DNA of 16,169 bases from assembly GCA_029882955.1 (NCBI GenBank), contig JAOUJX010000042.1:1-16169 (forward strand), given 5' to 3'. A program made the translations under genes and the position numbers. The stretch comes from Gammaproteobacteria bacterium (GTDB lineage: Bacteria > Pseudomonadota > Gammaproteobacteria > GCA-001735895). This document shows, in pieces, positions 7,176 to 14,543 of the stretch; the stretch's first letter is position 1; each line of letters opens with the position of its first letter. Under the pieces are notes generated by a model, which searched no databases, was not told the DNA's origin, and saw only the letters and a list, made by a program, of their open reading frames with translations.

Positions 7176-8501
7176 ATGAAATTGATCAACCAAAATACCT
7201 GGCAAACCATAAACGATGAAACCTGTGGCTGGGTACATACTACTTCGAAAGCACCCTCCTTCCCTCGTTTAGAGCAAAACATACAGGCGGACTGGGTAAT
7301 CGTTGGCGCAGGCTTCACCGGTCTCGCAGCTGCCTATCGCATCGCTGAACTGAACCCTACGGACTCCATTGTATTACTTGACGCCGAACAGGCAGGCAAA
7401 GGCGCCAGTTCGAGAAACTCCGGCTACATCGTCGATATCACGCTCAACGACGGTGGTTCGACACTGGCCGATGAACAGACCCAGTTGGCCAAAAACAGGT
7501 TAAACAAAGCCGGTCTGGATTTACTACGGCAGCGAGTCGAGCAATACAATATTCCATGCGACTGGGACGAATCTGGTAAATTTCATTGCGCAGCCGACAA
7601 TCGTAATATCCCCAAGTTGAAAAACTTTGAAGGTTTTCTGCACCGCGCAGGCCTCGAGCACCAGGTCTGGACAAAAGAGAGATTGTCCGAGCGACTGGGG
7701 ACCGAATTCTACCAGTATGCTGTGCAGACAAAATCCGGCGTTCTGGTTAACCCGGCGGCTCTGGTGAATGGATTGATTGAAAATCTGCCCGACACAGTTC
7801 AGCTCTACGAACACTCTCCGGTCATCGAAATGAGCCAGGGCAATACCCTATACCTGAAGTCGATTAACGGTAGCGTATCAGCCAACCGGGCGATTATTGC
7901 GGTTAACGCATTAATGCCGAGAAACGGTTTTAAAACTAACCGGGTATTTCCTCTGACCCTTACCGGGAGTTTGACTCGCCAGTTAAGCGAATCAGAATAC
8001 GCCGCGATTGGCAGCCCGAGGCCCTGGGGCGTGTTATCGGCCAGCTCGATGGGTGCAACTGTAAGATTAACGAATGACCGCCGTATCCTGGTTCGTAATA
8101 CCGTCGAATGGTGGCCGGGCCTGGCCATGGACCAAAATGCATTAGCCACCCGGCGGGAACGCAACTATTCTGGACTGAGAAAACGCTTCCCCGGTTTAAC
8201 CAACCTCGAATTCGAATACAGCTGGTCGGGCAATGTCTGCATTAGCCGCAATTCCAAACCGGTATTCGAGCAAGTTAACGACAACCTGTTTTTCGCCGGC
8301 TGCTACAACGCCGGCGGTATCGCCATGGGTAGCCTGTTCGGTAAACTAATCGTCGATTTAGCCCTCGGCAACGAATCCGATGAACTGGCACAGCTACTCA
8401 ATCAGGACAAACCTAACCTGCTACCGCCAGGACCATTTTTCGATATTGGATTACAAACCAGACTGGCCTTTAATCGATTCCGGGGGCGCACCGAAGCATG
8501 A
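7176..8501 (+). CDS. DAO-family FAD-dependent amine/amino-acid oxidoreductase
   Basis: Predicted flavoenzyme oxidising a secondary or primary amine (PuuB/OrdL-like; other DAO members oxidise glycine or N-methylated amino acids). The 441-residue protein has the N-terminal Rossmann dinucleotide-binding motif VIVGAGFTGLAAAY (41-54), the following acidic residue in LLDAEQAGKGASSRNSGY (67-84) typical of the PuuB/OrdL branch, and near the end the second FAD-contact motif FFAGCYNAGGIAMG. No export signal is present, so it is cytosolic. ATG 7176 has only a weak ribosome binding site. Its last codons overlap the next gene by four bases (ATGA), so a joint product with the amidotransferase is likely. 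By analogy with the Puu pathway, the pair could oxidise and then hydrolyse a gamma-glutamyl amine; that substrate is inference only. Confidence 0.85.
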   Translation: MKLINQNTWQTINDETCGWVHTTSKAPSFPRLEQNIQADWVIVGAGFTGLAAAYRIAELNPTDSIVLLDAEQAGKGASSRNSGYIVDITLNDGGSTLADEQTQLAKNRLNKAGLDLLRQRVEQYNIPCDWDESGKFHCAADNRNIPKLKNFEGFLHRAGLEHQVWTKERLSERLGTEFYQYAVQTKSGVLVNPAALVNGLIENLPDTVQLYEHSPVIEMSQGNTLYLKSINGSVSANRAIIAVNALMPRNGFKTNRVFPLTLTGSLTRQLSESEYAAIGSPRPWGVLSASSMGATVRLTNDRRILVRNTVEWWPGLAMDQNALATRRERNYSGLRKRFPGLTNLEFEYSWSGNVCISRNSKPVFEQVNDNLFFAGCYNAGGIAMGSLFGKLIVDLALGNESDELAQLLNQDKPNLLPPGPFFDIGLQTRLAFNRFRGRTEA

Positions 8502-9217
8502 CTGTAAGCGACAATTTCGGGGCAGAAAACAGGGTCATCATATTAAAACATTCCCGAACCTGGACGGGTGACCGCTGCAGTGGATTGCTGGAGGAAAAAG
8601 GTTACCAGGTCGACTGGTGTTATCCGATGGAAGGCGAGCCGTTACCCGATCCAGCGGTTTATCGTGCCGCAATCATCTTTGGCAGCCGGGACAGCGTCAA
8701 CGATCCTGAGCCATGGATTAAAGCCGAAATAGATTGGGTCGAACACTGCCTGAAAACCAGCTGCGCCTATCTCGGCATCTGCTTCGGTGGTCAAATACTC
8801 GCAAAGGTACTAGGTGCCGAAGTAGCAAGACACGAGAACGACTTAACCGAGGTCGGATTCACCGACATCACTCCTAATCAGCAGGCAGAAGATTTCGCCT
8901 CCATGCCGTCAAAGCTATTTCAATGGCACAAAGAAGGCTTCGAACTGCCCGCCGATTCAACCCTGTTATGCAGTAGCGATCGATTCACCAACCAGGCATT
9001 CCGTTATAAAGATAATTTTTACAGCCTGCAGTTTCACCCGGAAGTAACGCAGTCGGTGATCGGATCATGGTTTAGTACCAACGATGATTACGAATCCGAA
9101 GGACTCGACCCGGTCAGCCGAAAACAGCAGCTTGATTATGCCAAACAGCACGACGACGTCATCACCGACTGGTTTTCAGGTTTTCTAGATCGATGGCTGG
9201 CTCGCTGGAAAAATTAA
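8498..9217 (+). CDS. Class I (type 1) glutamine amidotransferase-like hydrolase
   Basis: A stand-alone amidotransferase domain of 239 residues, of the kind found in GMP synthase. It shows the nucleophile elbow LGICFGGQ with Cys95, and the remaining triad residues His180 and Glu182 in FHPE. There is no attached synthetase domain, so it may supply ammonia to an unknown partner or, like PuuD, hydrolyse a gamma-glutamyl bond. It overlaps the FAD oxidoreductase by ATGA, which indicates translational coupling. The histidine kinase follows after 33 bases. Family assignment is secure; the substrate is not known. Confidence 0.85.
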   Translation: MTVSDNFGAENRVIILKHSRTWTGDRCSGLLEEKGYQVDWCYPMEGEPLPDPAVYRAAIIFGSRDSVNDPEPWIKAEIDWVEHCLKTSCAYLGICFGGQILAKVLGAEVARHENDLTEVGFTDITPNQQAEDFASMPSKLFQWHKEGFELPADSTLLCSSDRFTNQAFRYKDNFYSLQFHPEVTQSVIGSWFSTNDDYESEGLDPVSRKQQLDYAKQHDDVITDWFSGFLDRWLARWKN

Positions 9218-9232
9218 TATACTCGTTCCTTT

Positions 9233-9249
9233 AATAACGGTTGGTTATT
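9233..9249 (+). promoter_or_regulatory. Hairpin directly before the regB-like start codon
   Basis: AATAAC (9233-9238) and GTTATT (9244-9249) form a perfect 6-bp inverted repeat around a 5-base loop, ending one base before the ATG at 9251. No clear Shine-Dalgarno sequence is present, so this could be an operator or a structure limiting kinase translation. The stem is A+T-rich and weak. Confidence 0.3.
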
Positions 9250-9250
9250 C

Positions 9251-10522
9251 ATGTCGACAGGCGAAATCCTAAGCTCAGCCAGAATTCTGCACCAGTTATA
9301 TTTCCAGCGTTATATCACGATTGCCTTCGTCATCCTGATGTTAGCGATAGTTATACTCGGCCTGAAGATCAATCTACCGATTATGCCTTTCAGTATTATT
9401 TTACTGTCCATGGCTGTGTTTAATTTGATTACCCGATTATTGATGAAGTCGGGCAGGGAAATCACCGAAAGGACCATATTCATCCAGTTATTAATCGACA
9501 TTCTATCCTTTTCGGTGGTGCTGTATTTTGCTGGGGGTGCCACAAATCCCTTCACTTTTTATTACCTGATACCGCTGGCCATCTCCGCCACGGTAATACC
9601 GGGTATCCGTACCTGGTTCCTGGTAATACTGACCATTTTTCTGTACAACCTGTTACTCAAATTTTACCTGCCCTTCTCTTTTCTGACGCATGATCCCCAG
9701 CAATCATTATCCGGCCACGATCAGTTTTATCAGCATGTGCTCGGAATGTGGTTTGGTTTTCTGATCAGCGCATTACTGGTGACCTGGTTTATTACCTATT
9801 TCTCCAGGGAATTAAGAGCGAGAGATCAGGCGATTAGCGAGGCTCGCCAACGAGAATCACACGATCAACAAATGGTCGTTTTAGGTACCCTGGCGGCTGG
9901 CACAGCACATGAACTGGGTACACCGTTGGCCAGTCTCGCCGTGATCAGTGATGAAATAACTCATGGATATGATCCTGACAAACATCCTGATTTATTCGAA
10001 AATCAGAAAATATTACACGACCAGATAGTTCGCTGTAAGAAGATACTGTCTGTCCTGTCCGACTCGGCTGGTGAATCACGCGCTGACGAGGGCTTTCTAC
10101 TCTCCCCCGATACTTTCATCGACAAAATGATGCGTCAGTGGAAAAATTCGCACCCGGGAATCGTATTTCAATTCGAGAGCCAACATTCAGACCAGCATCA
10201 CCTGCTATTTGATAAAACTATATCCCAGGCAGTCATAAACCTGCTCAATAATGCCGCCGAAGCATCGTCAGATTCGATCTTGATTAAGACCCGTACGCTT
10301 CAAAATAAACTGTTAATCGAAATTTCCGACAACGGACCGGGAATGAGTGATGAGCAAATCGAGATGGCGGGTGAAACCAGATTTTCCGACAAACCGGACG
10401 GCATGGGCATCGGTTTATTTCTTGCTATCAACACACTACGCCGGAGTGGCGGTGGTGTTAGTTTTAACCGGTTGGAGCCTCGGGGAACCTGCACAACCAT
10501 TCATTTACCACTGATTCCTTAA
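9251..10522 (+). CDS. regB: RegB/PrrB-type redox-sensing histidine kinase
   Basis: Membrane sensor kinase of the RegB/PrrB/ActS/RoxS family, which senses the ubiquinone pool and thiol redox state and phosphorylates RegA. The 423-residue protein has about six membrane segments within residues 20-185. The conserved quinone-binding heptapeptide GGATNPF (95-101) lies in this part. The H-box GTLAAGTAHELGTPLASLA (212-230) carries the phospho-acceptor His220 and is typical of RegB. Cys262 in RCKKIL corresponds in position to the regulatory cysteine of Rhodobacter RegB. The ATP-binding domain shows the N-box LLNNAAEAS, DNGPGM and GMGIGLFLA. The cognate regulator starts four bases after the stop codon. 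Strong assignment; the symbol is used in the family sense. Confidence 0.92.
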   Translation: MSTGEILSSARILHQLYFQRYITIAFVILMLAIVILGLKINLPIMPFSIILLSMAVFNLITRLLMKSGREITERTIFIQLLIDILSFSVVLYFAGGATNPFTFYYLIPLAISATVIPGIRTWFLVILTIFLYNLLLKFYLPFSFLTHDPQQSLSGHDQFYQHVLGMWFGFLISALLVTWFITYFSRELRARDQAISEARQRESHDQQMVVLGTLAAGTAHELGTPLASLAVISDEITHGYDPDKHPDLFENQKILHDQIVRCKKILSVLSDSAGESRADEGFLLSPDTFIDKMMRQWKNSHPGIVFQFESQHSDQHHLLFDKTISQAVINLLNNAAEASSDSILIKTRTLQNKLLIEISDNGPGMSDEQIEMAGETRFSDKPDGMGIGLFLAINTLRRSGGGVSFNRLEPRGTCTTIHLPLIP

Positions 10523-10526
10523 GATA

Positions 10527-11075
10527 ATGACTGAGACTAATCCTGACCAACCCAATCTATTGCTGGTGGACGACGATGAGGTATTTTGCCAGGTTTTGTC
10601 TAAAGCGCTCAGGCGGCGAGAATATAGTGTAGAGATCGCACATAGCGCGGCAGCCGCTGCCGAAATTAGCGAGAGGCAACACCCTGAATTTGCCATCGTC
10701 GACTTACGTATATCTAAGGACTCAGGTCTTAACGTGATCAAGACATTGATAGCAAAAGAACCCGGCATTCGGATAGTGGTATTAACGGGATATGCCAGTA
10801 TCAGCACCGCGGTAGAATCGATCAAACTCGGTGCCGTCCACTATCTGACGAAACCAGCCCCGGTGGACGACATCATTGAGGCCTTTTATCACGATGAGGG
10901 CAATGCCAGTGTCAATATTCCAACACAATCCATGTCGGTGAAACGCGTGGAATGGGAGCACCTGCAAAAGGTGCTCGGTGATCATCATGGCAATATCTCT
11001 GCGGCTGCGCGGGCGATGGGCATGCACCGAAGAACACTACAAAGGAAGCTGGCAAAAAGGCCGAGCAGGCAATAA
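10527..11075 (+). CDS. regA: RegA/PrrA-type response regulator
   Basis: Global redox response regulator paired with the preceding kinase. The receiver domain (about 10-120) has the acidic pocket VDDDE (14-18), phospho-acceptor Asp59 in VDLR, Thr87 and Lys109. After a short linker a Fis-type helix-turn-helix (about 155-177) with GNISAAARAMGMHRRTLQRK is nearly diagnostic for RegA/PrrA/ActR/RoxR. In relatives it controls respiration, carbon and nitrogen fixation and electron-transport genes. It starts four bases after the kinase gene. The exported cytochrome c gene beginning 132 bases downstream is a candidate target, but I found no defined RegA site by eye. Confidence 0.94.
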   Translation: MTETNPDQPNLLLVDDDEVFCQVLSKALRRREYSVEIAHSAAAAAEISERQHPEFAIVDLRISKDSGLNVIKTLIAKEPGIRIVVLTGYASISTAVESIKLGAVHYLTKPAPVDDIIEAFYHDEGNASVNIPTQSMSVKRVEWEHLQKVLGDHHGNISAAARAMGMHRRTLQRKLAKRPSRQ

Positions 11076-11207
11076 CAAGCTTCGCTGGTTGCTGCAGAAT
11101 AAAGCATTGTAGAAATAAACCTGCCAGTATAAAGTTGGCGCTAAACCATCTGATTTAAGACAGGCCCAGTCTAAAAGAATGCAGGGTCAATATCGAAGGA
11201 GAGGGAC

Positions 11208-12293
11208 ATGAAAACGGGCATTTGGCCAGACTTGACCTTGTTAGTCATCTTAGTGACCGCGCTTATTACGGGAGTCGCCGGGGCGGGGAAAGGCATTTCC
11301 GAAGATAATCTCCCCAATACCGAAAGCGATGTGTTGCTCGCGCGAGGACAGCAGGTATATACCAGATATTGTGCGCTCTGCCACGGTGACAATGGTGAGG
11401 GATATGCCGCAGATAACGCTAATGCGCTGGGGAATCAGGACTTCCTGGTTTCGGTGAGTGATGAATTTCTATGGCGGAGTATCGCAAACGGTCGCCCTGG
11501 AACTGCGATGGCAGCACACGACAAGCGTTACGGAGGCCCACTCGACGAAACAGATATCGATTCACTTGTCAGCTTGATTCGCAGCTGGCAGCTTGACGAG
11601 TCCCTGGATATGACGGCCGAACCCATTCTTGGCGATCCTGTGTCGGGCCGCATCGCATACGACCAGTCCTGTGCTGTTTGCCATGGTTATCAAGGTCAGG
11701 GTGTAACGGCGACTAGTCTTAATAATCCTGAATTTTTATCTTCGGCCTCCGATGAACAGATACGTTTGGCCATATCGAATGGTCGCCGAGGTACGCCGAT
11801 GTCGGCTTACCGAGACCAGATATCGGAAGATACCATCGACGATTTGGTAGCACTAATCCGTAGCTGGAAACGAGAGGTTCCAGAAAGATTCGAGGTACCG
11901 GAATTCGCTGAGTTTCCAGAAGTGGTACTTAATCCTGATGGGCCACCACCGCAGTTTTCATTACGAGAAGGTCGATACGTTTCGGCGGAGCAGCTGGACA
12001 CAGCAATACGTAACGGAGCCAGGCTAATCCTGCTGGACACCCGCCCACCATCGGACTGGTACCTGGCGCATATACCGGGTGCGATTCCGGCTCCCGCTTA
12101 CGACCCAGAATCAACTATGATGCTGTTACCGGAAGACGACACCTGGATTATTTCCTATTGTGCCTGCCCTCATAAATACTCGGACCAAATGACCGATGCG
12201 CTCAGAAGCAACGGCTATAAAAATACAGCCGTACTAGACGAGGGTGTCCGTTGGTGGCAGCATAATGGATATCCTATAAAGTATGGGCCCTGA
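11208..12293 (+). CDS. Exported di-haem cytochrome c fused to a rhodanese domain
   Basis: A 361-residue fusion. An N-terminal hydrophobic segment (about 8-26) acts as signal peptide or membrane anchor. Two class I cytochrome c domains follow, with haem motifs CALCH (55-59) and CAVCH (155-159) and likely distal methionines Met101 (GTAM) and Met198 (GTPM). The two domains are similar to each other and probably arose by duplication. Residues about 258-360 form a rhodanese-like domain: LLDTRPPSDWYLAHIPGA (275-292) and the active-site loop YCACPHKYS with likely catalytic Cys318. The layout suggests periplasmic electron transfer linked to a sulfur-transfer reaction, for example on thiosulfate or a persulfide; this is inference. 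A good ribosome binding site, GGAGAGGG, precedes the ATG. It is downstream of regBA but separated by 132 bases, so it may have its own promoter. Confidence 0.9.
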   Translation: MKTGIWPDLTLLVILVTALITGVAGAGKGISEDNLPNTESDVLLARGQQVYTRYCALCHGDNGEGYAADNANALGNQDFLVSVSDEFLWRSIANGRPGTAMAAHDKRYGGPLDETDIDSLVSLIRSWQLDESLDMTAEPILGDPVSGRIAYDQSCAVCHGYQGQGVTATSLNNPEFLSSASDEQIRLAISNGRRGTPMSAYRDQISEDTIDDLVALIRSWKREVPERFEVPEFAEFPEVVLNPDGPPPQFSLREGRYVSAEQLDTAIRNGARLILLDTRPPSDWYLAHIPGAIPAPAYDPESTMMLLPEDDTWIISYCACPHKYSDQMTDALRSNGYKNTAVLDEGVRWWQHNGYPIKYGP

Positions 12294-12608
12294 TCCGGGC
12301 CAATAGCGGGCATACAAATATTGTGATGGAGCTCTAGTTTTTGTAATTTAAACGAGGGAGACAGAGAGGAAGGTGAGAATGCCTGATAGTATGTAGGGCT
12401 AATTATTGGGGAATGTTAACCCCCATACTCTAATCATTCGTATAGATATTTTTAATGTTCCGAACAGATTTAACGACACAACAGCTACTTTAATATCCTT
12501 GGAAAGATTGTCTATATCTAAATTATTTGACACCATGGTCGTAACCTGTAGTTTCGGGAGTGAACCTCGCCGTCCCCACGTCTGAAAAAATTAATTCCGT
12601 ATCAATCT
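12294..12608 (+). other. 315-base non-coding gap before the diguanylate cyclase
   Basis: No credible gene was found. The start overlaps a short GGCCC/GGGCC inverted repeat at the cytochrome stop codon, without a T-tract. A 5-bp TGGGG/CCCCA inverted repeat lies near 12410-12430. A good-looking ribosome binding site precedes a frame of only five codons (ATG at 12379), probably a relic or coincidence. The 3' part carries the promoter candidate listed separately. Confidence 0.4.
12527..12554 (+). promoter_or_regulatory. Candidate sigma70 promoter of the diguanylate cyclase gene
   Basis: A perfect -35 box TTGACA (12527-12532) is followed after 16 bases by TAGTTT (12549-12554), a moderate -10 box. 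A transcript from here would have a leader of roughly 45-50 bases before ATG 12609. Confidence 0.4.
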
Positions 12609-13385
12609 ATGAAAACAACATCGATAATATCAGCAATATTACGCATCGGTACCATAATAGCTTTGGTAGAGCTGGCTATTATGATTTTTTTAATATATTT
12701 GCCCCTTGATCTAGGCCCGTATCAAATCGCTCTTCTCGATGTGGTCATGTTGATCGTTATTTCCGCACCAATAATATATACCTGGATAGTCAAGCCTTAT
12801 GTTGCCGAACACGATGAGTTTTTGGATCAGATCCAGTACTTGATAAATCACGACCCATTGACACATTCAGCAAATCGCCGTTTATTATTAGAATTTCTGG
12901 AAAATATGATATCGCGCCTGACCAGGTATCATTCATTTGGAGCGCTGTTGTATATCGACCTGGATGGATTTAAAGCCATAAATGACAATCACGGGCACGA
13001 GGCCGGAGACGCCATACTTATTGAGTCCGTCAATCGCTTGAAATCTATAGTGCGCGCTGGAGATATAGTCAGTCGTGTAGGTGGAGATGAATTTATAGTT
13101 GTACTGGATCAGCTTGGCACTGACCAAAAAACTGCAAATAACAGAGCGCTGACAACAACCGGGAGGATTATTAAATTGTTGAGCGAGCCTATAGATTTCA
13201 AAGGAGTCACTTGCCAGGTCAGTTCGAGCATTGGTGTAAGGTTCATGACAGTTGAGGACACGAATCCCGAGGAGCTAATTAAAGATGCCGATACCGCTAT
13301 GTATAGTGCCAAGCAGACGGGGAATGGATCTATCTCTATTTTTCAAAATTGTAATTTAGAACCAGTCCTATTGAAAACCGGGTAG
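12609..13385 (+). CDS. Membrane-anchored GGDEF diguanylate cyclase
   Basis: Synthesises the second messenger cyclic di-GMP from two GTP. The 258-residue protein has two N-terminal membrane helices (about 10-32 and 39-61) with almost no periplasmic sensing region, then a complete GGDEF domain. The active-site motif GGDEF (158-162) is intact, as are the metal/GTP residues in YIDLDGFKAINDNHGHEAGD (115-134). An inhibitory I-site, RAGD (149-152), sits five residues upstream of GGDEF in the canonical position, predicting product inhibition. It appears monocistronic. The ribosome binding site is weak and the coding sequence looks more A+T-rich than the operons to either side, which may hint at later acquisition. 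Confidence 0.93.
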   Translation: MKTTSIISAILRIGTIIALVELAIMIFLIYLPLDLGPYQIALLDVVMLIVISAPIIYTWIVKPYVAEHDEFLDQIQYLINHDPLTHSANRRLLLEFLENMISRLTRYHSFGALLYIDLDGFKAINDNHGHEAGDAILIESVNRLKSIVRAGDIVSRVGGDEFIVVLDQLGTDQKTANNRALTTTGRIIKLLSEPIDFKGVTCQVSSSIGVRFMTVEDTNPEELIKDADTAMYSAKQTGNGSISIFQNCNLEPVLLKTG

Positions 13386-13554
13386 CATAATCAGGAATGA
13401 TCGCTCCAGACCTATTCTTGCCCTCCGATCTTAAAAAACGAACTAACGGCCATAAGGGACATTAATCAAATAGAGCCAGCCATCCGGCAATAGCATTTAC
13501 GGATATTCACCATTCTTGTATATTGGGCGGTTTTGCAGTTAGTTGAGGAATAAC

Positions 13555-14061
13555 ATGAACACATACTGCTGTAAAACATGCAATGAATTACACGAAGGCC
13601 CGTCTTTAGGTTATGGTGCGAAAGTTCCGGCTGCGTACAATGATGTACCCTATTTAGACAGAGAAGCCGAGTGTTCAATCACCGAAGATCAATGCATTAT
13701 ATACGGCAAATATTTTTTTATATTGGGAAATATATTTTTACCCATCGTTGACAGAAAGGAGACCTTCAACTGGGCAGTTTGGGTTACTTTGAGCGAGGAT
13801 GATTTTTATCGATCTTCGGAACTATGGGAAAACCCTGGCAGGGAAAATGAGCCACCTTATTTTGGCTTGCTGTCCACGACCTTACCTTTCTACCCTGAAA
13901 CAATTAATTTAAAAACTGATATTTTTACCCAACCCGTCGGGGTACGACCAACAATCGTGCTTCGTGATCACGATCATCCATTAGTTGAGGAACAAAAAAA
14001 GGGGATAACCTGGGATAGAGTGGAAGAAATTGCATCCATGTTAAAGCATCAAAAAAAATAA
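13555..14061 (+). CDS. DUF2199 domain protein
   Basis: A soluble 168-residue protein of unknown function. The N-terminus YCCKTCNELHEG (4-15), with paired cysteines and a histidine, matches the start of DUF2199 proteins and may bind a metal. The central part contains the family-like FFILGNIFLPI and FNWAVWVTLSEDDF blocks and a late PTIVLRDHDHPL motif. ATG 13555 is chosen because GAGGAA (13545-13550) lies four bases before it; an upstream in-frame TTG at 13543 would overlap that site. No partner gene is evident. Like the adjacent GGDEF gene it looks A+T-rich. Confidence 0.8.
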   Translation: MNTYCCKTCNELHEGPSLGYGAKVPAAYNDVPYLDREAECSITEDQCIIYGKYFFILGNIFLPIVDRKETFNWAVWVTLSEDDFYRSSELWENPGRENEPPYFGLLSTTLPFYPETINLKTDIFTQPVGVRPTIVLRDHDHPLVEEQKKGITWDRVEEIASMLKHQKK

Positions 14062-14140
14062 CTAATCATCACATATCAACGTCCGCTCAAAAGAACAGAA
14101 CACATATCACCAACCGAGTTCAATTCAACTAAGACGAAGC

Positions 14141-14248
14141 ATGTCCGAAAATAACAGTACCGCCACAGCGATGGTAATGATGATTTGCGCGATGCTTTTT
14201 TTACCGGGTATCGACGCCATTGCGAAATGGCTATCGAAACCAGACTAA
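14141..14248 (+). pseudogene. Remnant of an EamA/DMT-family transporter (N-terminal 35 codons)
   Basis: The frame from ATG 14141 reads a polar start then MICAMLFLPGIDAIAKWLS, the typical first membrane helix of drug/metabolite transporters of the EamA type, and stops three codons later (KPD, TAA at 14246). A functional member has about 300 residues and ten helices, so nine helices are missing. The ribosome binding site is poor. The end lies five bases from the end of a second, opposite-strand gene remnant. Confidence 0.65.
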
Positions 14249-14253
14249 CCAGA

Positions 14254-14427
14254 TCAAAACAGCGGGTGAGGCTCCGGGGAAATAATGTATAGCTTGCGGA
14301 ACAACAGATAACCAGCCACCGTCACTAGCCCTACGATAGCGTGATACATTTTGTAGATATTACTATTGGGCGTGTAACCCCCACGGTTACCGGTACCATC
14401 GGCACATAATATGATATTTTTGGCCAT
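14254..14427 (-). pseudogene. Remnant of a DUF2235 alpha/beta-hydrolase gene
   Basis: A 57-codon frame on the minus strand starts MAKNIILCADGTGNRGG and continues with NSNIYKMYHA, matching the N-terminus of DUF2235 hydrolases (strand and loop DGTGN). After residue 30 it switches to a hydrophobic stretch, GLVTVAGYLLFRKLYIIS, unlike the expected continuation, then stops. Full-length relatives have several hundred residues and a GxSxG nucleophile, which is absent. A ribosome binding site (GGGGAA, five bases before ATG 14427) survives. The pattern fits an internal deletion joining the gene's 5' end to a distant 3' segment, but the source of the tail is uncertain. Confidence 0.6.
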
Positions 14428-14485
14428 GCTGATTCCCCTTTTGTGCTTAACTATCCACCACCTTCATATTATTGATTTTGATCAT

Positions 14486-14513
14486 TTGCCTGTCTTGATT
14501 GTACTGATATAGT
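14486..14513 (+). promoter_or_regulatory. Candidate sigma70 promoter of the DUF1538-PII operon
   Basis: TTGCCT (14486-14491) and TATAGT (14508-14513) are 16 bases apart and lie about 30 bases before the first DUF1538 gene, which leaves a short leader. No other candidate of this quality was seen in the gap. Confidence 0.4.
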
Positions 14514-14543
14514 CCATCATCACACCATTAACTTCTGGGTTTC

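Noticed and set aside
7444..8164. Several long minus-strand open frames inside the FAD oxidoreductase gene
   Set aside because: Shadow frames of a well-supported gene, with no family resemblance or ribosome binding sites.
12290..12305. GGCCC/GGGCC hairpin at the end of the cytochrome-rhodanese gene
   Set aside because: Overlaps the stop codon, the stem is five base pairs, and there is no T-tract, so it is not supported as a terminator.
12379..12396. Five-codon frame with a good ribosome binding site
   Set aside because: Too short to support as a gene; could be a relic or coincidence, with no regulatory context visible.
13543..13554. Upstream TTG start for the DUF2199 gene
   Set aside because: It would overlap the GAGGAA ribosome binding site that fits ATG 13555, and the added residues do not resemble the family start.
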